Source: Heterohyrax brucei (Eukaryota > Chordata > Mammalia > Hyracoidea > Procaviidae). Taken from it: a stretch of DNA of 64,000 nucleotides. Where the stretch lies: contig CM053140.1 in the NCBI GenBank assembly GCA_028571685.1, positions 58,348,201 to 58,412,200 of the forward strand. The letters run 5' to 3'. The number at the start of each line of letters is the position of its first letter. Positions within the stretch are counted from its first letter, which is position 1. The notes under the pieces are model-generated. The model worked only from the letters and a program-made list of their open reading frames with translations, ran no database searches and had not been told where the DNA came from. Shown piece by piece: positions 1 through 11,030 of this stretch. The position numbers and the translations under genes were made by a program.

Positions 1-1
1 C

Positions 2-173
2 CAGGAAACCCTGGTGGCATAGTGGTTAAGTTCTACGGCTACTAACCAAGAGGTCAGCAGTTCAAATGCTCCAGGCACTCCTTGGAAACTCCATGGGTCA
101 GTTGTACTCCACCCTGTAGGGTCACTGTGAGCTGGCATCAACTTTGCGGCACTGGGTTTGGTTTCTTTGGTTA
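2..173 (+). repeat. AfroSINE-type tRNA-derived SINE, near full length
   Basis: This is a non-coding SINE. It begins with the standard head (aaaccctggtggcatagtgg), carries an A-box-like motif tggcatagtgg at 15-25 and a B-box-like motif agttcaaatgc at 59-69, and ends in the common tail around gggtcactgtgag and a T/G-rich end. It is the first of three same-strand copies. SINEs of this kind are transcribed by pol III and copied by a partner LINE. Confidence 0.85.
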
Positions 174-176
174 TGC

Positions 177-333
177 AAAACCTTGGTGATGTGATGATCA
201 AGTGTTACGTCTGCTAACCAAAAGGTCAGCAGTTCAAATCCACCAGGTGCTCTTTGGAAACTCTGTGGAACAGTTCTACTCTCCCCTATAGGGTCACTAT
301 GAGTTGGAATCAACTTGATAGCAATGGGTTTTA
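177..333 (+). repeat. AfroSINE-type SINE, second tandem copy
   Basis: It lies a few bases after the preceding SINE and in the same orientation. The B-box-like cagttcaaatcca and the tail ctatagggtcactatgag are preserved. The head is diverged. Confidence 0.8.
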
Positions 334-342
334 TCTGAAGGA

Positions 343-502
343 AGGAAACAGTAGTGGCATAGGGATTAAGTGCTGTGGCTGCCAACCCAAAAGGTCAGCA
401 GTTCAAATCCATCGGGAGCTCCTTGGAAACTGTGTGAGATAGTTCTGCTCTGTCCTGTAGGGTCACTATGAGGTGGAATCAACTGGCCAGCAGTGGGTTT
501 AT
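343..502 (+). repeat. AfroSINE-type SINE, third tandem copy
   Basis: This copy follows directly in the same orientation. It retains ggcatagggattaagtgctg, gcagttcaaatccatc and gggtcactatgaggtgg. The three copies differ by substitutions, so the array looks like serial insertion or an old duplication, not a recent tandem copy. Confidence 0.8.
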
Positions 503-1119
503 CTAAAGAAAGAGATTATGTTATCTATAGAATGATGAGAGGATATGATGGGCCAGAACTCTGTAGAGAGTGTTAAAAGTTGGAATAACAACTTTTGTAA
601 AAGTATTAGGGAGCCAGCCAAAGATGATTTAAAAGAGCTGCTGAACAGCAACAAGATCTCATGTAAGGTCAGGACAAATTATTCTATAGTCTGTCCATTC
701 TGTCTCTTACAGTCTCAAGCCATTTTGAAGAATATGCTTGGTGTGGGCTTTAGAAGGAGATACGGTATGTTGTAATGAATGGAGATGCACTGTATTGTAA
801 TGAATGACTCTGCTGCCTCTCAACAAGATTTAAGCCTTGTGCTTGAATTTTCTCACCTCTGAAAGGTGGATTAGTTGATCTCCCAAATTCTAGGATTTTA
901 TGACTTACAACCTAAAACATACCAGGGAGTTTTTTAAGGAGAGGAAGCATGTTCAGTGACTTAGGTTTTGAGTTTTAAGGAAGAGATGGTTGAAACTATA
1001 CAACTTTCAGATGCAAGTTTGATTGTCAGTTTGACTTCATTTGTATGATTAAAAAATGAATGTTTGTTTTTGTTTTGACAACATGGAAGTTGTGATCTTT
1101 AACTCAAAATATTTTGTAT
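503..1119. other. Unassigned sequence
   Basis: No repeat or gene is recognised. An open stretch at 545-775 has no splice-site framing and no familiar motif, so I treat it as chance. Confidence 0.5.
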
Positions 1120-1310
1120 GCTGTCATTTGAGCCTGAAGACCAGGCTTCTAGTTCCAACTCTGTCACTTCCTAGCTATGAATATCCATAGGCAAATCAGC
1201 TGCACTTTACTTTCCTTATTTATAGAATAGGATGGTAACCTTCTCCTCAGAGGTGCTGGATAAGGTAATGTGTGTGGAAGGTCTTTGTAATCTGCAGTGT
1301 TTAATAAATG
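1120..1310 (+). repeat. MIR SINE (ancient mammalian)
   Basis: The sequence follows the MIR core order: a segment like 'ctctgtcacttcctagct', then a pyrimidine-rich 'tttccttatttatagaat', then a late 'tttaataaatgaatgaa' end. It is strongly diverged, as expected of MIR. Confidence 0.7.
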
Positions 1311-1654
1311 AATGAAAGGCATTATATCTGGCAGAGAAAGGAGGTTCTAGTAGTGTGCTCAGCTCTGTAGAGTGAGTACTGGTTTAAAGTGTACTTCATG
1401 CCTGAGTATTCACTGAGTGCTAAGGGAGATCTCTTAGGGTGTAAATCTTGACAGCTAATTGAATTTACAAAAATACTTACAGTTTATGATGTTCATGAAT
1501 TTGTTTTCAATGATATGTTTGAAATATAAAGTCTTGAATCAAATCTGTGACTTTTTTCACTCCATTGTTCTCTACATTTATTCTCTTTTCTGTCAATTTC
1601 CTAGCCAAATTTCCAGATATCTTTTAGTAAAAGTTGGATTATTTTATTTAAGGA
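1311..1654. other. Unassigned AT-rich sequence
   Basis: I see no recognised repeat, gene or RNA in this stretch. Confidence 0.5.
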
Positions 1655-2957
1655 TAGGTAACAGCAATGAAATGCAGAAATTACTGAATAATATCATTAA
1701 TGTCGCATGCAAGTAAAATTTTGCTGAAGATCATTCCGAAGTGACTGCAATAGTATATTGACAAGGAAGGAACTGTCGGAAATTTAAGCTGGATTCAGAA
1801 GAGGACATGGAACCAGGCATATCATTGCTGACATTGGATTGATCTTAGCTGAAAGCAGAGAATACCAGAAAGATGCTTACATATGTTTCATTGACTATGC
1901 AAAGGCATTTGACTGTGTGGATCATAGCAAATTATGGCTAACGTTGCTTAAAATGGGAATTCCAGAACACTTAATTGTTATCTTAAGGAATCTGTATATG
2001 GATCAAGAGGCAGTCATGCGAACAGTGCAAGGGGACACTGCATGGTTTAAAGTTAGGAAAGGTGTGTGTCAGGGTTGTATCCTTTTACCATGCCTTTTCA
2101 ATCTGTATGCCAAGCAAATAAATCAAGAAGCTGGATTGTATGAAGAAGAACGAGGCATCAGGATTGGAGGACAACTTATTAACCACCTTACTTGCTAAAA
2201 GTCAAGAAGATTTGAAACACTTACTGATGAAGATCAGGAACCACAGCTTTCAGTATGGATTGTACCTCAACATCAAGAAAACAAAAATCCTCACAACTGG
2301 GTGAGTAAGCAACATCATCAGAAATGGAGAAAGGATTGAGATTGTCAAGGATTTCATATTCCTTGGGTCCACAATCAATGCCCATGGAAACAGCAGTCAG
2401 GAAATCAAAAGACGCATTGCTCTAAGGGAAATCTGCTGCAAAGGATCTCTTTAAAGTATTGAAAAGTAAAGATGTCATCTTAAAGACTAAAGTGCACCTG
2501 ACCCAAGCCATGATGTTCTCATTTGCATCATATGCATGCAAAAGCTGGACAGTGAACAAAGAAGGCAGAAGAATTGATGTCTTTGAATTCTGGTGTTGGA
2601 GAGGAATGTTAAATGTACCATGGACCACCAAAAGAAGAAACAGTTCTTTTCTGGAAGAAGTGCAACCAGAGTGCACCTTGGAAGCAAAGATGGCAAGACT
2701 GCGTCTTCCATACTTTGGACATGTTTTCCGGAAGGATCAGTCCCTGGAGAAGGACATCATGCTTAGCAGAATAGAGGATCAGCAAAAAAGAGGAAGACCC
2801 TCAATGAGATGGATTGCCACAGTAGCCTCAACAACAGGCTTATGCATAAAAACGATTGTGGATGTGGCACAAGACCAGGCAGTGCTTCCTTCTGTTGTTC
2901 ATAGGGTTGCTATGAGTTGGAAGTGACTCAGTGGCACCTAATGACAACAACAACATT
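1655..2957 (+). mobile_element. RTE (BovB-like) LINE, 5'-truncated 3' part
   Basis: This is a non-LTR retrotransposon fragment. It starts inside the reverse transcriptase region and ends with the RTE 3' signature ggcacctaatgacaacaac. The same sequence recurs at 3562-4480, 29085-37665 and, on the minus strand, at 15990, 19237, 44053 and 60369. In shape it matches the RTE family of afrotherians (RTE1-like). The copy is decayed and cannot be active. Confidence 0.85.
1839..2926 (+). pseudogene. RTE reverse transcriptase remnant
   Basis: Two open segments (1839-2198 and 2459-2926) are what remains of the RTE polyprotein. The first has an RT motif A-like CFIDYAKAFD with its catalytic-type aspartates, followed by KGVCQGCILLPCLFNLY, which corresponds to RT motif B. 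The expected YADD motif lies after a stop and frameshift near 2196. The second segment encodes the basic C-terminal region after the RT (for example RRGMLNVPWTTKRRN and KRGRPSMRW). RT copies element RNA into DNA at a nicked target. Stops and frameshifts show this copy is dead. Confidence 0.8.
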
Positions 2958-3130
2958 TGAAGCCCTGCTGGTACGGTGATTAAGTGTTAACTGCTTACCA
3001 AAAGGCCATAAGTTCAAACCTACCAGCTGCTTCTTGGAAGCCGTGATAGGGCAGTTCACCTCTGTCCTCTGGGGTCACTTTGAGTTGTAATTGATTCCAC
3101 AGTGAGTTGGATTTGCCTTTGTGTTTTCCC
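2958..3130 (+). repeat. AfroSINE-type SINE, diverged
   Basis: It begins with gccctgctggtacggtgatt and ends with ggggtcactttgag and a T-rich tail. It abuts the 3' end of the RTE copy. Confidence 0.7.
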
Positions 3131-3550
3131 CTAACAGAATTGAAGTATTGCTTATTTCCTCTAAGGATTGCTGGCTCTGAGAGAATGCAGCATGTTTATC
3201 TCTTACAGAAAACTCTGCTACCCTTACTGTATCCTGCATATGCTATGTAGCTAAAACGAGTGTATTTGATTCCTTCATATCCGACTGCATCATTTCTTCT
3301 TTACTCAGTATCAGAAATTTGTATAAACAATTCAAGAGTCATCTATACCTTGTGTGATCACAGAGCACTTTATACATATTTCTTCTGTGATTTTATTAAT
3401 CTTTGTTCTCTCACTAAATAGTACCTGATTATAAAAATAAACTGAAGAAAAGATTCCAGTATTGTAGTAACATGTTATTTGTTTCCATTTATTTAACCGT
3501 AATAAATAATGCTGCCATTATAAATAAAGCTGTGATGAAGGCACTGATTA
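3131..3550. other. Unassigned AT-rich sequence
   Basis: No gene or repeat is recognised. An A-run at about 3550-3560 precedes the next RTE fragment. Confidence 0.45.
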
Positions 3551-3561
3551 AAAAAAAAAAA

Positions 3562-4480
3562 GGCTCTAGGAATTGATGGAATACGAAATAGAGATATTTT
3601 AACAAACAAATTAATGCTGGAAGCACTCATTCATCTGTGCCAAGAAATTAGTAAGCTGTCTATATTTGTGCACATTCCAAAGAAAGCTGATCCAACACAT
3701 TGCAGATATTATTGAACAGTGTTGTTAATATGACATGCAAGTAAAATTTTGGTAAAGGTAATTCAGTAGTGGTTGCAGAAATACATTGACAGGGAACTGC
3801 CAGAAATTGGAACCTGGTTCAGAGGAGGATGTGGAATCAAAGGTACCATTGCTGTTATCAGATGGATCCTGGTTGAAACAGAATATTCTGTTTTTACAGA
3901 GGCTTTTGACTCTGTGGATCGTAACAAATTATGGACAACATTGTGAAGAATGAGAATTCCAGAACACTTAATTGTGCTCATGAGGAACCTATACATAGAC
4001 CAAGAGGCAGCTGATAGACCTGAAAAAGGGTATATTATATATTACATGGTTTAAAGTCAAGAGGGTATGGATGCAAAGCTGGGCAGCAAATGAGGAAGGC
4101 TGAAGAACAAGTAGTCCTTTAAACTGTGATGTTGTCATGGAATACTGTCTATGTTGTAGACTGCCAAAAGAGTGAGCAAATGTCTTGGAAGAAGTTTGAC
4201 CAGAATGCTCCATAGAAGCAGGATGGCAAGACTGTGTCTCTAATAATTTTAACATATTATTGGGAATAACCTTTCTCTGGAGAAAAGCATCATGTTTGGT
4301 AAAGGGAGAGTGTCAGCAAAAAAGAGAAAGACCCTCAATGAGGTGGACTGACATAATGCTGTAACAATGAGCTCAGACATAACAGGGATTGTGAGGATGG
4401 TGCAGGACTGGACAGTGTTTCATTCTGTTGTCTGTAGGGTCACTTTGAATCAGAAGTAACGGATGGCACCTAGTAACATA
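3562..4480 (+). pseudogene. RTE (BovB-like) LINE fragment with RT remnant
   Basis: This second RTE copy starts further 5' than the one at 1655. It contains 'ctctaggaattgatggaata', the recurring region around 'acatgcaagtaaaatttt', and a degraded RT segment ('gaggcttttgactctgtgga', equivalent to the EAFDSVD motif A). It ends near 'ggatggcacctagtaaca', the RTE terminus. Stops and deletions fill it, so no protein is possible. Confidence 0.8.
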
Positions 4481-4490
4481 AGAGCAACAT

Positions 4491-5050
4491 ATTTAAAAAA
4501 AAAATTGTTTATGGTGTTTTAGTCTTTTCGTCATAATTTGGTACCGAAATTATTAATAGTAATTAAAAATTTGATGTTACGTCACTAAGAACTGTAGCTT
4601 TTTAAAGTATATCGGGGGATTTTTCAAAATGCGATACATAATGCTAAAAAAATGTACTGCATTTTTCTAAGTTTAGATTTGTATCATGTTCAATGGTAAG
4701 AGTCAATTGCCTTTCTGAAATCTAAATACTAAGATATTTTTCTGAAAGTAGTTTCCTGTATAACTCATTAAAGATATTTCCTGAGGTAATATGGATAAAT
4801 GTGCAATATTTTTTGCTTATCGTCAGCCACACCTCTGTTTTAAAGAACTGACTCATACTCTTAATTAGTGGCAGCAAAAGGACCTCATTTAATTACCTAA
4901 GAGGGAAAATTAGTTCCATTTTAACTTTTTTTTTACCGTCAAGTAATATGTTAGATGTTGATTATATGTGTTTGAAAGTAAACTTTTATAAACCGTGACT
5001 TTTTAAAGGGCATACATGAACCTCGTTAGTTTGTTTGTGATGATATTTAA
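4491..5050. other. Unassigned AT-rich sequence
   Basis: It contains short A- and T-runs and no gene, RNA or repeat that I recognise. Confidence 0.5.
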
Positions 5051-5064
5051 ACACACACACACAC
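5051..5064. repeat. Short (AC)n microsatellite
   Basis: A run of seven AC units directly precedes a minus-strand SINE and probably grew from its tail. Confidence 0.8.
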
Positions 5065-5066
5065 AA

Positions 5067-5221
5067 ACCCACTGCTGTTGAGTTGATTACGACTCATAGC
5101 CACCCTACAGGACACAGTAAAACTGCCTCATAGAGTTTCCATGGAGCGCCTAGTGGTTTTGAACTGCCAACCTTTTGTTTATCAGTCATAGCACTTAATC
5201 ACTGTACTGCCAGAGTTTCCT
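5067..5221 (-). repeat. AfroSINE-type SINE
   Basis: It reads in reverse: caaacccactgctgttgag at the tail side, then tagccaccctacaggacac, and the head ccagagtttcc at 5211-5221. Confidence 0.85.
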
Positions 5222-5337
5222 TATGATGATGTTATCGTTATTGAGAACATTAATTTATTACTCAGATATTTTAGAGCTAATTGTAAGTCTCTGTAATGTT
5301 TTATATTTTTTGTGATAAGGCAAAAACAAATCTTTCT

Positions 5338-5866
5338 TTTGTTTATTATGATTGCATGAAAATGTACATTCCCGTGTAAATTTGCATGCTCACCTATGTG
5401 CAGCTCCGACCGCCGTCACTGTCTCTGCTCCTTATATGTCCTATCCTTCCAACAGTCTCCTATCCCCTCCCCTCCACCCACTCCCCTTCCTCCAGTAAAA
5501 GGTCAGCAGGATGATATCCTATAGATGCATAGAACCATAAAGTGCCCACAAAATATGGTCAGTCTACATCGTCACAGCCAATCCATTGCTGTCCGAAGAG
5601 TTGACCTTTGTTATGATTTATGGATACGGGCAGCATCAGGGCCAGGGGCCATACTCCCAGGGGAATTCTGAAGCCCCTGGAACATCAGTTGTGGTCTTTT
5701 AGTGGAAATCTCAGGGGGCACCCGTATTTATTCTTGTGTTGCCAGTGAGACTGAACTTTGTGAGCTCTATCATGGCTATCACTGATGGTGGCCAGGCACC
5801 ATCAAGTTCTTCTGGTCACGAGTCGATGTAGACACCCACTCACGTGTCTCTGAAATGACCAAATTT
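5338..5866 (-). mobile_element. L1 3' UTR fragment
   Basis: It is the reverse complement of the elephant-type L1 3' UTR seen intact at 29337-30326. Shared landmarks are 'gaaaatgtacattcc', the C-rich tract at 5461-5495, 'aggatgatatcctatagatg' and 'ttcttgtgttgccagtgaga'. It is 5'-truncated, with no ORF2 sequence. Confidence 0.85.
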
Positions 5867-6195
5867 CTGTGCTAAGTATTAAACATAAATGTTCAAAAAT
5901 AGTAAAGAAAGTTATTTAGGAAACTATGTAGAGGTTTTTAATTCCCAGCAAAAAGGGTACGTTTTCTAGTGACAAATAATAAAGATATACCTAACATGTC
6001 ATGTCTTCTGCTTATGGTTATATCATCTCTCTGAAAAACTGAAAACCATTCTGGAAGAACAGATGATATGCTGTTTGTTTCCTAATTTTTTCAGTTTCCC
6101 TAGAATGTGCTTTTAAGTCAAGTCCAAAGAAAACATGGAAATAGCACTGGTCCCCTCTCTTGACAATGTAAGTTGGTTTTATGTCTTGATGGCTT
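5867..6195. other. Unassigned sequence
   Basis: An open stretch at 6018-6254 on the minus strand overlaps a SINE and has no protein motif, so it is not called. Confidence 0.45.
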
Positions 6196-6792
6196 TTTTT
6201 GTTGTTGTTAGGTGCCGTCAAGTTGATTTGACTTCTAGAGACCCTATATGACAAAGAAGGACTCCCCCATAGGGTTTTTTTTTTTTTTTTCCTTTTATTG
6301 TGCTTTTAGGTCACAGTTTACAGCGCAGGCTAATTTCTCATTTAAAAATTTGTACACCTATTGTGTTGTAACATTGTTTGCAATCCCCCCCACAGTGTGA
6401 TACACAGTACCTACCTCTTTCTGTCTCAAGATATCTTGTGTCCGTTTGTCCAGTTCCTCTCCCTTCCTGCATCCTTTTCTTATTTTTAGACAGGAGTTGC
6501 CCATTTGTTCTTGTATGTTTGATTGACCTAAGGAGGACATTTCCACACTTGTGTAATTGTTTTATAGCCTTGTCTAATCTTTGTCTGAAAAGTGGTCTTG
6601 GGGAATGGTTTTAGTTCTGGGTTAGCAGAGTGTCCAGGGGCCATAGTTTGGGGTATCCCCCATAGGGTTTTCTAGGCTATAATCTTCACATGAGTGACGA
6701 GCTCTTTGTCTTCTGGAGCATCTGGGTCAATTTGAACTGCCACCCTTTTGGTTAGCAGCTGAGAACATAACCATTGCACCACAAAGCCTCTT
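6196..6792 (-). repeat. Second SINE subtype, split by an L1 tail
   Basis: The tail side (6201-6278) begins gttgttgttaggtgccgtc, the RTE-type terminus. The body resumes at 6672 with 'tctaggctataatcttcaca' and ends with the head near 'ccattgcaccacaaagcctc'. The middle block with 'ctataatctt' marks a longer SINE subtype, also seen at 61370-61590. The interruption at 6279-6655 is an L1 insertion. Confidence 0.75.
6279..6655 (-). mobile_element. Short L1 3' end inserted in a SINE, with 16-bp TSD
   Basis: It starts with a T-run (poly-A tail in reverse) and continues as an L1 3' UTR relative. The flanks carry the same 16 bases, tcccccatagggtttt, at 6263-6278 and 6656-6671. These are the target-site duplications of an L1-type insertion. 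Confidence 0.85.
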
Positions 6793-6815
6793 TGGTGGTG
6801 TTTTTAGATGTTGCC

Positions 6816-7195
6816 TTGTATGAACATTTTATTGTGTTTTAGGTGAAATTTACTCCCCACGTTAGTTTCCCATTCAGCAGTTTACACAGTTCTTTTCATG
6901 ACACTGGTTTCTGTCCCCACAGTGTGTCAGCATGCTCCCCATTTCTGCCTTGCTTTCCCCATTGATGTCCTTCCAGTTTCCTTGCCCTTTTTGTCCTTCT
7001 CATCTTTACTTCTAGATGTTGCCCGTGTGGTCTTGGGTAGTTGTTCTAACATGCACATTACTCGTGATGTTACTGTTTATTTCATAGACCAATCTGTTAT
7101 TTGCCTGAAAGATAACCTCCAGGAGTGGTATCAGTTCCAGATTAAAAGAGTGTTGTAGACTAATAGTCACAGGGGTTCCTCCAGTCCAGTAAAAT
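6816..7195 (-). mobile_element. L1 3' UTR remnant
   Basis: A diverged relative of the other L1 tails: 'attttattgtgttttaggtg' followed by 'agtgtgtcagcatgctcccc'. No coding remains. Confidence 0.6.
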
Positions 7196-7200
7196 GAGTC

Positions 7201-8590
7201 TTTTTTTTTTAATGATTAAGTGAAAGTATGCAATCCCAAGTTAGTTTTGCATGCCCCTCTCTCTGCAACTCTGCTTTCCTCACCCTGTGATAGCATGCTC
7301 CTGCTTTTCACTCTTTACTTCTAGTGGCCTCTTAACCAACATCTGCCTTCTCCTGTTCACCTTCTCCTCTCTCTAGAAAGAAACCAGTAGGACAGCCTCC
7401 TATAAATGTATAAAACCGTAAAGTACACACACCACATGCTCATTCTGTGTCCTTGAGTCTAGCCCATTCTTTGTCGGAAGTGTTGACTTCAGTACTGAAT
7501 CGGGTCTTTTCTTTATGAGTTTGAGTATTGTTCTACATTTTTCTTCCATTCTAACTGGGACCTTATGTTGTGTCTCTGGTCAGAGGTCATTATAGTAGCC
7601 AGCACCATCTAGTTCTGGTCTTGGGCTCAGGAGTGTGTGATTTGTGTAAGCTGTTAGTACTGTGCTTCCTTGAGTCTTTGGCTTTCTTCACTCTCCTTTA
7701 CTCCAGACAGGAAAAGAGCAATAGTTGTATCTTAAATGGCTACTCACAGCTCTTAAAACCTACTGCAGGCAGTACTCAACAAGCTAGAATATAGGACATT
7801 ATCTTTATGAACTGTGTTATGCCAGTTAACACAGATGTGTCCTTAGCTTTCAAGCCCCATAACTCAGTTCCGTGTGTTATTTGGATATGTCTGTGAAGTT
7901 TCCATTAACTATGCCCACTATATGTTCTACTGCATATTTGAGTGCATATGTAGCACATACAAATATGTATTTACAGATCCCCACAACTATACCTATATAT
8001 GCATGCACATGTATTCCCATATGCCCTATCACCTATATAGCATACACTGACAAATTTTTGGTTGCCATTACTATTGTTGGAAACCCACGTAGCATAGTGG
8101 TTAAGTACAACAGCAGCAAACCAAAAAGTTGGCAGTTTGAAACCACTGTTATCTCTGAATTGTGTTACAGCATTTACCATGGTTGTCTCTAACTCTTGCC
8201 TGCCTCTCAGTGTCTTCATTTACCTTGACCATGTTGTGCTAATTTGCCCCACATTATTATGACTTTTTCTCTCACCAGTATTATCATATAGCTACTATGC
8301 AGTGATTCTTTCTCCCTCCCCGTTTCACCCCTGGTAAACATCAAAGAATGATAATTTCTGTGTATAAGCCTACTCTTGACTTTTGAGGAAAGTAGTATTA
8401 TGCAATATTTATCCTTTTGCAGTTGACTTACTTCACACAATATAATGTCCTCCATATTCACACCCCTATTATAAGGTGTTTCGTGAACTCATCATTATTC
8501 TTCATCATTGTGTAGTATTCTATTATGTGTAGGTACCATGTTTTGTTTGTCCATTTGTTGATGGATAGACACTGCATATTTTGATATTCA
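7201..8590 (-). mobile_element. L1 3' end: 3' UTR plus ORF2 C-terminus
   Basis: A T-run at 7201 is followed by 'attaagtgaaagtatgcaat' and the L1 3' UTR landmarks. The segment 8200-8590 corresponds to the last part of ORF2 (for example the reverse of the HYAMI/QLEDIILCE region at about 8390-8510). A truncated SINE sits inside at 8079-8146. Confidence 0.7.
8079..8146 (+). repeat. AfroSINE 5' fragment inside L1
   Basis: Only the head and B-box area are present (gtagcatagtggttaagtac, ggcagtttgaaacc). The 3' half is missing. Confidence 0.65.
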
Positions 8591-8769
8591 AGCTTAGAAT
8601 CACCATAGAGCTAAAATGTGCTTTGAGTTTTGTTTTGGGCTTAAAAATCAAGGAGGGGAGTGACCTTTAGCATTACCTAGAAGTCCAGCCCTACTTGTCA
8701 TGTGGTTAAAAACGAAAGGGAGAACTTGTTTTTTTGCTACCTGTAAGTCTTGTACATGTTTCCATCAAT

Positions 8770-8990
8770 ACACATTTATTTTACTGTACCAACTTATCAA
8801 CATGACTGTCTCCTTTACTAGCATGTTGACTTCTTAAGGTTAACAACTATAACCTTACTCATCTTTGTATCCCTAACATGATACCTGACATGGTACTTGG
8901 CATGTCATTGGCATTTTATAGCTACATGTTTAGATGAACAGTTATTAAGTGCTAATTATGTGCCAGGCTGTAATATGGCATGATAGCATC
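8770..8990 (+). repeat. L2 3' end with adjacent MIR-like sequence
   Basis: The order 'ctgtctcctttactagc', 'catctttgtatccctaacat' and 'ggtacttggcatgtcattgg' matches the L2 terminal region. After it comes a short MIR-like 'aagtgctaattatgtgccag', which is cut by the L1 at 9034. Confidence 0.6.
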
Positions 8991-9033
8991 AGACCTCCTC
9001 ACCTGAGGGGCGGAGAATTAAGATCAGCATCAG

Positions 9034-10240
9034 GTCCACGATAGCAAAAAGATGGAATGAACCCAGATGCTCAACAACAGAAGAACGGATAGGTAAACTA
9101 TGGTACATATACTCAATGGAGCACTATGCAATGATACAGAATAACAATGATTCCAGGAAACATCTCCTAACCTGGTTTCAACTGGAAGACATTATGTTGA
9201 GTGAAAATAGTCAGCCACAAAAGGACAAATACTGCATGAGACCTCTACGATAAGGTCTCAAAAACAGACTTGTGTATAGAAGAAAAGACTCTTTAACAGC
9301 TGCAAGGGAGGGGAGGAAGGGTTTAGTTTAGATAGTTGCTAGAAATCTGGTTGGGAGAAAGCGGTGATAGCACACATTAGAAACAAGAACAACATTAAGT
9401 GGACTTCAGCATAACTTGAGTACTCCTTCCATCTTAACCCAGTATTGCAAGGATAGAGTAGCTGGGGCAGGAGGCAGGGGACCATGCTCTTAGGCGAAAT
9501 CAAGGCCAGTTGGCACAACTAGCATTTTGCTAAGAGAGCTCTCTGCACCCCACATTGGTGAGTGGCGTCTGGGGTCTTAAAAGCTACCAAGCTGCCATCC
9601 AAGGACACAGCAAATGGTCCCAACTCAGCAGGAACGGATGCTCACTGAGGACCAAAATGACATGCGGTAAAGACAACCTAGAAGACAGAGAGACCCACAA
9701 GAATGGGTGCCTTCATTGACTTGGGACCGGAAGAACCGATGGTGCCTGGCCACCACCAGTCATAGCCGCGATGGAGCTCACTAGGTTGAGTCTCACTGGC
9801 AACACAAAAATAAAAAGGGGTACATCCTGAGATCTCCACTAAAAGACCTCAATTGATAGTCCAGTGGTTTCGGGGTTCCCCTGAGAGCATGGCCCCCAGC
9901 CCTGATGCTGCCCTTACCCATAAATTATAACGAAGGTCCACTCTTTGGACAGGAATGGATTGGACTTGGCAATGCAGAGTGACCATATATTGGCTGTACT
10001 TTATGGTTCTATACATCTATAGGATATCATCCTGCTGACCTCTGGCTGGAGGAAGGAGAGTGAGTGGAGAGGAGGGGAAAGGAGGCTGTTGGGAGGATGA
10101 GACGTGTATGGAGCAGAGAGGAATAGTGTGCAGTCACCAGACAGGGAGAGCAGTGGAAGCTGCATATAGGTGGGCTTGTAAATTTATACAGAATGTGCAT
10201 TTTCTCTCAGTCATGTTAAATAAAAAAATAATAAAAAAAA
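9034..10240 (+). mobile_element. 5'-truncated L1 (ORF2 C-terminus, 3' UTR, poly-A) with TSD
   Basis: The first ~220 bp encode the final ORF2 segment (motifs like WYIYSMEHYAMI and LEDIMLSE in decayed form). About 980 bp of 3' UTR and an A-rich tail at 10218-10240 follow. The flanks are aagatcagcatcag (9020-9033) and aagatcagcttcag (10241-10254), a 14-bp duplication with one mismatch. The element is on the plus strand, opposite to most L1s in this window. Confidence 0.9.
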
Positions 10241-10254
10241 AAGATCAGCTTCAG

Positions 10255-11030
10255 CCCAATGCTAATTCCTGTCTGTGATCTGTGGAGGTCAGACATGACC
10301 TCCAGTCTCCAGTATTTTTACTAATTCTAACGCTAGCTATCCCTCCCACAGCACTCTCCGCTTCTCTGCTGGGTTCAGTAATTCATTGCAGTGGCCACAC
10401 AGAACTCATAGACCATGTTCATCGTTACAGAGTTTATTAATGAAGTAAGAAGTACAACTCAGAATCAGGGTCAGGAAACACAAGGCAAAGTCTGGAATGC
10501 TTCCCTGAAGTGAAGAATGCCCTCCCCACCTTTAGCTCTGTCCTCTATTCTTGGCCATGCGAACAAGCAGGTGATTCTCTGCCATGCATGCTCCACCACC
10601 TCCAGCTGTTCAAGCCTCCTCTTGGCCCCCCTAAGTACAGGCCTCCTCTTGGTCATCTCAAGACAGGCTTATTTTGGCATCCTCAGGATAGCTTTCTCTT
10701 GACCCTGGCCTCTGCTCTATTTCAGCAAGTGTTTTAGCTCTTTTCTTTAGTTGTGCTGATAAGTGTCCAGAGACACCTCAGTTTGCCAGGAAACCTCCTG
10801 CCTGAAGCCACTGAGGTCTCTCTCTCTTGGTGCATCCCATGCTCACTCTGCGGGCCAGGAAGCCCGCTGTGCTGTCTAGAGCTGGTCTCCTGGTTCTGCT
10901 GCTGCTGTTTCAGTGCCGCTGCTTCTTGCCATCTTGCTGTGTCTCCAGTATTACAGCTTGCTCTGTCTCTTGGCTATAGGAGGTTCCCAGTGTGTGACTC
11001 TAGGTCCAAAGGATGTGCTCTGGTCCTGGC
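10255..11030. other. Unassigned, possibly LTR-derived
   Basis: This stretch is GC-richer than its surroundings. It contains 'cagagtttattaatgaag', which resembles the poly-A region of an LTR in reverse. Open stretches at 10510-11064 lack motifs. I cannot name a family. Confidence 0.3.

Noticed and set aside
2-173. tRNA gene suggested by A- and B-box motifs
   Set aside because: The boxes belong to a tRNA-derived SINE. No complete cloverleaf is present and the same sequence recurs dozens of times.
5051-5064. Microsatellite as a functional element
   Set aside because: Only seven units at a SINE end, a common by-product of SINE tails.
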